DNA from: Gadus chalcogrammus
Lineage: Eukaryota > Chordata > Actinopteri > Gadiformes > Gadidae
DNA length: 64,000 nt
Direction: 5' to 3'
Assembly (NCBI RefSeq): GCF_026213295.1
Contig: NC_079422.1
Coordinates: 24,520,686 to 24,584,685, forward strand
The stretch's first letter is position 1. Each line of letters opens with the position of its first letter. The notes under the pieces were generated by a model. It saw only the letters and a list, made by a program, of their open reading frames with translations. It searched no databases and was not told where the DNA came from. Below are positions 12,001 to 24,000 of this stretch, in pieces. A program made the translations under genes and the position numbers.

Positions 12001-15000
12001 GAGTGAGTACGAGTATGAGTGAGTGAGTAAAAGTATGAGTGAGTGAGTGAGTTAGTACGAGTATGAGTGAGTGAGTTAGTACGAGTGAGTGAGTTAGTAC
12101 GAGAGTGAGTGAGTGAGTGAGTACGAGAGTGAGTGAGTGAGTGAGTACGAGAGTGAGTGAGTGAGTACGAGTATGAGTGAGTGAGTTAGTACGAGTACGA
12201 GTGAGTGAGGTAGTACGAGTGAGTTAGTACGAGTACAAGTATGAGTGAGTGAGTTAGTATGAGTATGTGAGTGAGTTAGTACGAGTGAGTGAGTGAGTTA
12301 GTACAAGTACGAGTGAGTTAGTACGAGTGAGTGAGTTAGTACGAGTACGAGTGAGTGAGTTAGTACGAGTACGAGTGAGTGAGTGAGTTAGTACAAGTAC
12401 GAGTGAGTTAGTACGAGTGAGTGAGTTAGTTAGAGTACGAGTGAGTGAGTTAGTTAGAGTACGAGTGAGTGAGTGAGTGAGCGAGCGAGCGAGCGAGCGA
12501 GCGAGCGAGTGTGTGTGCTTTACCTGGGTGACACACAGTGATGGCCCGGGATGCCAGGTTGTGGATGAGTGCCGGGAGGTCTGACCCGTCCGGTACCACC
12601 ATGGGCGTGTCCGCCTCCAACATCTGGCACAGCCTCTGGGCAGCGGTGAATAGCACCTTGCCCGTCCCCGGGTCCCCGTGGTGCTCGTAGAGCTCACTGG
12701 AGGAACACATGGAGGGTGTGCTCATCATAATCCGCCCCCAGGGTAAAACTCAAGCTGTGTTCGAAATCGTTCCCTATTCACTCACTCACTATCCCCTATA
12801 TAGTGTTTATGATATAGTGAACTATATAGGGAACGAACCAACGAGAATTCGGACACTACGCTAAACATTTCTAAACGTAATTTGCGACAGTAAATGAAGT
12901 TTAGAAAACACAACCGCATTGCATTGTGGTACACGGGGGTAACATGTAGGGAACATCGTATGTTCACTCAAATTGTGGGTATTTTATTGTCCACTATATA
13001 GTGAATGAATGTAACCACTGAGAAGTCTAACACCACTACAAAATGGCGAGCACCCTATACAGTGCAATATATCCGTGATAGGGAAGGATTTCGAACACAG
13101 CTTCAGTCACTCTGGTTGAGCGGAAGTGCAGACACACCTAGCCATTGTAACTGCTTGCCACTTGGTTCTATGAACATCCTTACTGTACCACTAGCAATAT
13201 ATTGCTGTTTCCCTTTCCTCTGACAAATGTACTTATTGTAAGTCTCTTTGTATAAAAGCGTCTTCTAAATGCCCTAAATGTAAATGTAAATACTAGTGCT
13301 GTCAGTTAAACGCGTTATTAACGGGGTTAACGCAAACCAATTTTAACGGCGTTAATTTTTTTATCGCGCGATTAACGCAATTTCTTTATTTTTTTCTTTG
13401 GCTCAAAACAAAGAAGCAGTAGCCTGACTGCTATGTTCAAGGTAGTATGTTTGTATGTTCATCGTTTAATTGCACTATAGGCTTTTTTTTTTGTATCGTC
13501 CTGTTTTGATCAGTATATGCCAATGTTGTTATCAATAAAAAAACATTTGCACAAGGCAAGACGATGCACTTCTCCATGTTGATAAGAGCATTAAAATGAG
13601 AAAAAATAATGGGACAAAGAAATCAAGGGATATTTAGCATATAAAAAAAAATGTGCGAGTTAACTATGACATTAATGCGATTAATCGCGATTAAATATTT
13701 GAATCGCTTTGAAAGCACTAGTAAATACACATTTTTCCAAATCATTGCTAGAATAGCGAGCCTTGAGGCTAACTAGCCAGTAGCCTAGCCTAGCCTGACC
13801 CAGCGTGGTTCCTAGCCTAGCCGGCCCTGTTACCCCTACGCCCTCACCCGAGGATCTTGAGGGCCACCTCCACCTTGCCCACGCCCAGCGCGCGCAGGGC
13901 CAGGTCCGACCACAGCTCCTGCTTGGTGCGCTGCAGCTGCCTCCCCAGGCGCCCCAGCCCCGCCTGGGTGGAGACGCTCTTGCTCTTGCCGTCGGGGTCC
14001 TTGGCCAGCGTGGGCGTGTCCGGGAGCGGGCCCCCTGGCTGGCGGCGGCCCCGCGTGTTCTCGTAGGCCATGATGTGATGCTCCTGGATCTGCTGGCGCA
14101 TGGCGGGGTCCTCGTAGTTGGCGGGGGTGAAGAAGACGTCGAAGTCCTCCTGGTGGAGAGGAAGATTGGATTAGGGATTAGGTTTCAATGTAGTTTGACA
14201 TAGGGACAGATTAAGAAAATTGGATTAGGGATTATGTTACAATGTACCGTATTTTCCGGACTATACGTCGCTCCCGAGTATTAGTCGCATCAGTCAAAAA
14301 ATGCTCCATGACGAGGAAAAAAACATATATACGTCGCATCGGTGTATAAGTCGCATTTATTTTTAAACATTTAAACAAGAACGTTTAGTCTGGAGAGACT
14401 GAATAAAATTGCAATAGCAATATAGGTGTGTCGGTCCCACTCGTAGTTCTGAGAGTATACCGAATTCAGTGACACCGGGATTCCACCGGACGCGTACGCG
14501 CCGCGGTCCTAAACCTGAGCGCACGATCGGGAGGTGGAAGTTGCGCTTCCACCTAGATGCCTTCACAAGTCCAGCGGAGGGCTCCAGTTTTCGCCGGCCA
14601 AGTCATGCGCTGTGATATGTGTGACAGCTATGTTGCACAACATTGCAGCTAAGGCTGGGGTAGCTTTGGTTGAACCGGAGGACATTGAGGACGATGACGA
14701 CGAGAATATAATTTATTCGGTGGTGCAGTAGGCTTGCAGCGTTCAGTTGTAGGCCTAATGAATGACGGTGCCATCTTGCGGCTGAAGATTATGTACGCAC
14801 AATTTTGGCATATAAGTCGCTTCGAAATATAAGTCGCAGGGCAAGCCAAACTACAAAAAAACCGCGACTTATAGTCCGGAAAATACGGTAGTTTGATTGA
14901 GGGACAGATTAAGAAAATTGGATTAGGTATTATGATTCCTTGTAGTTATACTGAGGGACAGATTAAGAAAATTGGATTAGGGATTATGATTCATTGTAGT

Positions 15001-18000
15001 TCGACTGAGGGACAGATTAAGAAGATTGGATTAGGGATTATGATTCATTGCAGTTTGACTGAGGGACAGATTAAGAAGATTGGACTAGGGATTAAGTTTC
15101 ATTGTAGCTTGATTGAGAGGACACGTTATGGAGACTGGATTATGTTTCAATGTAGTTTGACTGAGGGACAGATTAAGAAAATTGGATTAGGGATTATGTT
15201 TCAATGTAGATTGACTGAGGGACAGATTAAGAAGATTGGTTCAGGGATTATGATTCATTGCAGTTTGACTGAGGGACAGATTAAGAAAATTTGATTAGGG
15301 ATTATGATTCATTGCAGTTTGCCTGAGAGGTACAGATTAAGAAGGTTGGATTAGGGATTATGTTTCATCGTAGTTTGACTGAGGAACACATTGAGGAGAC
15401 TGGATCAGGGATCATGTTTCGATGTATTTTAACTGAGTGAGTCACATGGATGGATGGATGTTATGACATCAGTGCTTAATATTGCTAGAAAGCTTAATTG
15501 TTCGTCCTTTCCCGTTCTTAAAGGCTCAAATAAAGACTGTAAGGCAGAAATTGTGAATGTTGTCCCAAGTTCTCCAGTTATTCGCGTGAAAATAAATGTC
15601 ATCACACTAACCATTGTGGGATATGTTCAAAATAGATTGTGTTGACTCGTCATTGTTTCGTTTAAAAGAGCCGACCGAAGCTCACCTGCAAGTGGGCGAT
15701 GGCCTTGAACATGACCAGGTTGTTCTCACACTCCAGGCTCTTCAGGACTTCTTCTACACAGCAGCAGAAGGGAGGAATGGGTTCCAACTAAATGGCTTTT
15801 CGATCATCACTGAAATCTCCCAACCCCTAAAACATAGTACCAGAACTAAACAAATACAATTATCCTATATATAAATGATGTTACCGAATTTAAATATTCC
15901 TCTAAAATCCATCTTCCTTTTTGTGCAAGTAGTTTCTTTTTTTCATATTAGCAAAGCTTGATTTAGGTTTCATATGCAAACAAAAGATTGCCTACTAAGA
16001 AGACAGTTCGGTAAGATTAAAACGTAGAAATAACCAATCAACCTCAAAACACAAATGATAAAATGAGCAGTAACTGGAAACACAAAGGAGTGTGTGCATG
16101 GCATGCCAGTGCAAACATTCTTCACTCATTTTGTCAAATTGACTATGTACCTTTTAGGATTACATGCAAATATTTCAACGCCTCCACCAGGACTTGAGCA
16201 ATGACCATCTGATGTTTCTTGTGCTGTTGAGAAGATGAAAGCAGAGTGGTAACCGTCAGTAAACCAAACGTTACAATGGGTTTTCTTTAATCCACGTTTT
16301 AAACCCGCAGACGTGAATTAACTCAATTAGTATTGACATTTTTGGAACAGTTTCAGATAACAGATTACAGACTATCGGGCGAGGCCCAACAGACTGCTCA
16401 TTGGTGCAGCAGCCTATTTAGTGTAAATCAAAGAGTGAACATACATCTATTTTTTAATGAAGCAGAACATAACAGAACCCTGCTGACCTCATCAGACACG
16501 TGTTCCTTGTCCTCCAGCTGCAGGCGGGCCCACGCGGTCAGACGCTCCACAACGCACTCCGCCTCCGCCGACGACAGCTGCTTCAGCAGGCTCATGCACG
16601 CCTCGCTCTGCAGGAACCACACACACACACACACACACACACACCGGGGAAACTCCATTCAGCACGCTTCCCGGCATGAAGGGCGGCAGTAGCACAGGAG
16701 GTAGAGCGGGTGGGCTGGTAACCGCCGGGTTGCTAGTTCGATCCCCGGCTCCTCAAAGAGTGTCGAGGTGTCCCTGAGCAAGACACCTCACCCTAACTGC
16801 TCCCGACGAGCTGGCTGTCGCCTTGCGTGGTGGACTGCAACCGTCGGTGTTTGAATGCGTGCATCAATTGGGTGAATGTCAGGCAATATCGTAAAGCGCT
16901 CTGGATGAAAGCGCTATATAAATGCAGTCCATTTACCATTAAACAACACCGGTGGTGAGTCCCAGTGTGCTGGACGGGGCGCGGACCTACCTTGCCCTGG
17001 GCGATGAGCTCCGTCAGGTACAGGTAGTGGATCTGAAAGGTGGGGAGTTTGTAGGTGACCGCTAACTTCAGGGAGTCCTCTAAGGAGGTGGACAGGTTCT
17101 GCCTGAGGATGTACCGGATCAGGGCCTGACGGGGAACAAACGCCATGCTCAGGAGTGTTATCACACCGACTCTGGTTCGTTTTAGTACATCAACTGCTCA
17201 GGCTGACTGCTGGTTACGGTCGTTGCGACGTGGGGACGGACTCACCATGACGTTTGTGTTGTTGGAGAGGTTGAAGTTGCGGATGCCGTAGCCTCGGAGG
17301 AGTTTTGTAATCTCCATTAGATGGTACCTTTCTTTTAAAAGCTTTTGTCTGGGGGTTTAGAGGAGGAAAACAAGGTCAGAAAGTGCAAGTCAAAACTTAA
17401 AAACACAAAACGGCAGGTGAAATATTGGTTATGCCACTAATGTCGAGCATTGGAATGGCTTGTTGTTACCATACTGTATAAATATGAACAACACTTAATA
17501 ACGAGGGGACATTGGGGTGCGGGGCAGGGTGAGTGAATGCTGTACTTGGGGCCCTCCATCTCCAGGTACTTCTGAACCAGCTTCTCTACCACGTCGCTCC
17601 ACGGCACCACCGCGTTCTGCATGACCTCCAGCACGGCGTCCACCTTCAGCTGAACACACAGCCAGGGAGAGGGTTACAACCAGGCCCTGGGGTCTCCCGG
17701 TGGGAATGGAAGATCGCAGACTTATAAGTTATAGTTATTGATAAATTATCAAATGTAAGAAAAAAAAAAAGAATTAACATCACAAAGTGGTGGTGGGTCA
17801 TAGCACACCCCCTCCTTCCCAGAACTCTCCGCACAAAACACATTTAGGAATAGAATCCCCGCTGAAACAGCAGGTTCACTTAGGGAGGCAAATGTCTTTA
17901 CGGTTCAGACATTTCACAACAGTCGGAAAGAAGGAATGCAAATGAATCAATTTTGGACCAAAGAATTCGGCCCGCCCTACCTCTAGGATTAACTACTTGG

Positions 18001-21000
18001 TACAACAACAATAATAATACCTATCACCACCATAACTCCTCTTTATTAAAGCTGCCCCTCCATTAAAGTGAAGGGTGCTGGATATGGCTTGAGGACTCAC
18101 GTCTGTCTCCGTCATGCAGTCCAGCACCGCCACAGCCTTGGACTCCCAGTTAGTGAACAGACTGGTGGTCTGGGAGCGGCAGCGCTCCAACAGGTCCTGT
18201 AGCCGGGCCACAACCACGAGGTCAACATCACAGTAGAGCCGGGCGACTTATTGTTTGGTTTAATCGTAATTCAAATTTATGGTCAATAATCGATTATTGA
18301 AAAAAGAAATATTTTTTGAAGAGTAAAATGTCATGGCAGCATGCGCATTGTTAATCTTAAAATAAAATACAGACTTAAAAATATAAATTTATTTGTCATT
18401 GATAGAAAAAACATAGATCACAATCAATTTGTGGGTTAGGTTTGAAAAAATCGGAGATTTTATTTTTAGGCCAAATGGCCCAGCCCTACATCACATACAA
18501 CTCAAGGAACAGCAAGGGGTCCAACTTTATCAGCTCAAGGTTTTAGTACGCACAAGGAGCGGTTCAGTGAGTGGATCTTAAATAACAGGCAGTGGCCTTA
18601 GGCCAAGATTAAGATGCCATTAGACGATGCGGTAAAAATACACTTTATACATTAAATATACAAACTATTTTTTATTTCATTATTGCATCTTTTTATATTC
18701 CATTGGGTGCTGTAACAAGTGAATTTCTCATGTACGGGATTAAATAAAGTTCTTATCTAATAAGAATATAAAGAGGCGAGAATTTAAACGAGTAGGCTGA
18801 CTGAGGTGCAGTGAGGGCCCTCTGAGTGGCCCTCTGGGAGGCCCTCTGAGTGGCCCTCTGAGTGGCCCTCCTCTCCATGGAGGCTCCATCTAGACGGCCC
18901 CCGTGGCCACGCAGCGCTCACCTTGATGTAGTGCAGCAGCAGCTGGTCCACGGGGATCTGCTGCTCCAGGGCGTACGGCCGGACACTCTTCTCCACCGTC
19001 TGCGGGATGACCTCCGGAGCCGTGATCTTGTCCAGCATGAAGAAGGCCAGGCTCCGCGCGCTGCCCTGCGCCACGCGTAGGAACGAGGACCAGGCACATT
19101 CTTACTCAGCGGTCGACATCGTCTACTTTGTTTTGCAGTGTTAGTTCATCATGCCGCCCGCCATGTGGCCCAGGAGGTAGAGCCGGTCGGCTGGTAAGCG
19201 GAGGGTTGCCGGTTCGATCCCCGGCTCCTCCTAGCTGGGTGTAGAGGTGTCCCTGAGCAAGACACCTCACCCTAACGTGCTTGACGCAAGGCTTGTGAAT
19301 GTGTGCATGAATGGGTGATGTTAGTCAATATTGTTAAGCTCGTTGGGTGGCCACTGGTTGGAGAAGCGCTGTATAAAATGCAGTCCATTTACTTCAATTG
19401 TGTTTCGATTGAGTCCAATTTGCACTTGGATCTATGCATCTCAATCTAAACACAATCTTATTATAAAAGCAGAAATCACTAATTCCAGTTCTCAGACACA
19501 CAACAGCAGGAGAGGGCATCTACTGTCTGGGGATGTGGACCAAACACACACCTTCTCAAACACAGAGAGGGAGAGGCGACACTTGTATTTCCGGTGCAGA
19601 TCGAGGAGCTGCCGCAGGTTGACCACCAGAGACCTGAGGTTCGCCACCTCCTCCGCACCGTAGTCGTTGTCCTGGAAACACGGGACAAACAAATCAATCA
19701 CAAGACTCCCTGATGGTAACCCTATTACAATGATACAACACAATTCTCTTTTTAGAGAATTTAATTTAAGTTTAAGTATGAAAAGAAACGGCATATATTA
19801 CCATGAAGATATTTCCACAAAACTATACCATGAACATCAGCACACCAAGTACAAAATAGGGAGTGGAGGGACCAGCTTACAGATTGCATCCACATCCATA
19901 ACGAAGGCAGGCCCAGCTCAGCCATCTCCAGTCCATTAAGCGGCCAGGCGCCCTAGGACAACGGTATACAGTCATCACTAAATGTCCACTGATCAGCGGA
20001 GCGTCAATCACATTCATGGTTTGAAGTGCTATAATTGGAAGTTTGCACAATACTACAGCTTTTAGCTTTTAAGAGGAACAGATTTATGGAGAAAAACGCT
20101 TAGAAGGAAATGCCATTGCATCCACTAGTACTTGCTATTTAACCTGATATCCTCACTAACCCTCACTAGTACCCTGATATTTATCCTTCGTCTATGTAAC
20201 GGGCTCACTCACTCGTTAATAGAACACTGCATCAGACTGTATTGCAGTGTTTCAGATGAACACAAGTCATTACTACCTTCTCAGTCAACTCCAGATTCCT
20301 CGCCTTCTGCTCCAGCCATCTCGCCAGCGCTTTCTACCGAAACACACAAGGAAGAGAATCAGTGCTGACCAAACGACGACAGAGAGAACGACCCGCCCGA
20401 GCGACCGGCACCCTACCTGGCCTTGGGGCAGCACCCTCCTGACAAAGGGGACCAGCACGGTCCTGAACCACGGGCAGAGCTCCCCCGACGGCAGGTCCTC
20501 CGGGATGGCGCCCAGCAGAGCCTCCAGCGCAGCCTCGTCCACCCTCTCTGCGATCTCTCCCTGTTCACGTCACACACATCCATTTACATTCAGTGATCCA
20601 ATCACGCACTTTAAAAAGGTGCAGCACGTTACATATGAACTAGCTCGTAGCTTTAAACCAGCTGGACATAACTGTGCTGCGGTTCCTCAATTAAGATGGG
20701 TTAGCTCATTTACATATCGTTGGCCTCATAGCCTTGCCCAAGTCATATTTTGGCCCTATTTTTATATCTAACCTAACTCTTCTCTCCTAATGCTGTTGAA
20801 TCACTGTGCCTCATTGGCTATGTCCCAAGCCAATCAGAATGCTTTTTACATTCCATAATCACTCTCTGCCTAAAGGGTTAGGGTGACCCCGCGAACACTT
20901 TGACACAGTCGTGGACCTGTTTTGGTTCTGCGTCGGGTTTTAGCAAGCGGACCAATCACAGCCCTTGATGCTGCGTCGCCTCAACGGAAGGTTAAAAAAT

Positions 21001-24000
21001 GTTGGGAGGTGCACGTAAGGCTCTTGCGGTGGACGCAAGGAGGGTCCACAAGGACATAAGGGGTCCGTAAACCCCCTTGCGTTGCGTCGACGTGGAATAA
21101 TAATCAGCCCTTTAGTCGTCTGTTTGACTGATTTTTCCCGCTAAATACAAGATGAACCTTTAAATATGACTTAGACCATTATGCTACGAGGCTAACGATA
21201 TGCCTGCATTACCTCGTGTCTGAGCCAGAGTAGCTGGGCGCCCTTGAGGTCCCCTTCCCTGAGTTGGCACTGGACCTCGGCCATGTTGTCTGTACTGTTC
21301 AGGAACTCTATCCAGCTGATGCCACTGAGGGGAACCAGAGAAGAGACACAGGTCGTACGGTAGAGTCACGTGGAACTAGCATAACACCACAGAAATAGGA
21401 AGGTATTGTGGGAGCACCTGAAAATAGTCACACGCGTGTATCAGTCAATTTGAATTCAAGAGGAAAATGCTTTAGAAGTTGCTGACTTGTACACTCCAAT
21501 CACTTGTCTCGCTCAAATAATAACTTCATACAGAAACGGCGCCATCTTTCTGGTTATTCACCGGTCAACAGGATGGTTGTACCTGCCTCCTACAAAAGGT
21601 GTTCTTATAAGAGTCACTAACACAAATTACGCCCTCCTACTGGGGGCAACCGTCACTAAGGCTGGTGTAGAGACGAGTTTTGGATCATCTTTAAAACAGT
21701 GCGAACAATCAGACTTGGTCGATTCCACCAGTATCCGTATCATCCATATACGCTCTAAATGTCATGCCCACAATCGGAGACAAATGCATCAGTGGTGTCA
21801 GACCAGCCCGGGGTGGACCTGAAAGCAGGTCAGCGTAAAGCGTGCTTCGGGGCGTACTTGAAGTTCTGGGGGCCGTGGAGGCTGCAGAAGGTGGCCAGCC
21901 TGGCCTGGGCCTCCTGGATGTGCAAGGAGGAGAAGCGCTCGGCAGCGTGACCCAGCATCTTCTCCGCCGTCTGGAAGGTGGGCCAGGGGGCCTTCAGGCA
22001 GTACTCCACCACGTACTGCTCGTCCTGGGCACCGACCAACGCAGAGAGCATCCAATATCACTTATAATAAAAAAGATTATATTTTAAAAGTGAAATATCT
22101 TAAAAAGTATTAAAGATTTAAAAAATCTGAAAAGAAGCGCGCGATTCCAAGCTCTTCTGAATACTTTAACATTCTCTAGGTGAAAAATTGAGGAAGGAGA
22201 TAGGTCCCAAAGTTTGTAGAGAATATTAAAGAAAGAAAGAATAAAACTTATGAAGAACAATAGTTGAGCACTGCATGCAGCACTCACCTAATTACTGTAT
22301 TGGCTAAAATGGGGCCTGCAGGTTTAGATTGCGATTTTTTATCCTGCTTGACTATTGAAATCAAAGTTTGTCAAAACAGCAACATCATCACCACCACACA
22401 TACCGCGATCTTCGTGAGGTTTGACTTGGCCCCCTCCACTAGTTCCGACCAGACGTCCTGTCCGTAGCCCCCCACCGAGGCAGAAGCCAGTTGCTCCAAC
22501 ACAAAGTCCAGCTTCACCTTGTACACAAGCTGAAAAGGAGTGCAGCTATTAGTCAGCTCCATACACCCAGAAGCAAATAACTCAAAGACAAAAGACATCT
22601 CAAAGCTCTGTCGGTTTGCCGTCTTGATTCAAATGTTCAGAAAAATGTAAAGATAAATGCCATTTCATCTTCCAAGGCAGAGCAACACTTACCTCGAGAT
22701 CGAGCTCAAAGGTTATGGCAAACTTTTCAGCTTCCTCAAACATGTGTTTGTGGAGAAGTCGACTGAGCCTGGGAATTGACATTTCGGAGAAAGATTGTTT
22801 GGTACATGTTTGTGTGTATCTATTTTTTTTGCAGTAAGAGAATAAATAGATAAGATAACTGACCTGTTTTCTGGCAAAGCCTCTGTTAGGCATCGCATAA
22901 CAACTGAAGATATCGACTGGTTGGGACTATAAGAGAAAAACATCAAAAGATTAACAGCTGCAGTGCAGTGCAGAGATACATTTTAATAAGTTGGGAGGAG
23001 AAAGTGGGAAAGTGGGTAGCCAGGCATCCAGACATCTTATAATAAATATTAGGGCTGGGTAAAAATATCGATTCATCAATGCAAAGGTTAAAAGCTAAGT
23101 GCAGAGATACATTTTAATAAGTTGGGAGGAGAAAGTGGGAAAGTGGGTAGCCAGGCGTCCAGACATCTTGTAATCAATATTAGGGCTGGGTAAAAATATC
23201 GATTCATCAATGCACTGCAGTTTATTTGTTCTCGATTATTTACAGAATTATTATTGAAAAGAAAAAAGAAGCATACTCAAGTCATTGTAATCTAGAAGCG
23301 CGTGTGCCTAAATGTACATGCCCTTCTACATATGCCCATGTTATGAATATTACTTTTATGCTGCAAGTTTAGCTCAGGAACAATACTATACAATGGTGTA
23401 TTCCCTTTTTGCTAGTTAAAGCACAATGAAATGGTTAATTAATTTTGAAATGGTTAATTCTAAATAATATTTAGGTATTTTTGTCATCTGCACGTATTAT
23501 TGAATCGACAGCAATTTAAGCAATTGGATCAATATAAAATCGAATCGAATCAAGACCTACAGAATCTAATTGAATTGAATTGAATTGTGAGGTACCTGGC
23601 AATACCCAGCCCTAATAAATATTACTATCAAGTTGTATTTATATGTTACTTAAGTGATCAAGGAAGGCATGGAGGTCTTTATAAAAGCCAACTTACCTGT
23701 CTGAGTGCTCAGGAATCCCCTCAACCAAGAAAATAGTGTCCTAAAAACGAAAACGAGGAGAAGTTGCAATTAACAGCATTTTTTAAAAGGTGTGTGGCAA
23801 AAGACAGCAGGCATGTTACGAAATTAAGCATTTGATAATAAGAATAAAAAATATGTAGAATAATGCAATAAACAAAACTAAATTATTTAAAATATATATT
23901 ATTCCCTTTACTGTATTCTATATATTATCCATTTATCCGACTTGTTTAAGAACAAATGTATCTGTGACAGCGGTTTACCATGTTTATTCTAGTCTGGACC

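Noticed and set aside
14893..15294. 133-codon frame of EGQIKKIGLGIMIHCS repeats
   Set aside because: Product of the 54 bp intronic minisatellite (18-residue period), not a gene.
16690..16760. tRNA gene at the SINE heads (also 19170, 44810)
   Set aside because: Box A/B-like sequences are present but the acceptor and anticodon stems do not fold well and the body is SINE-like.
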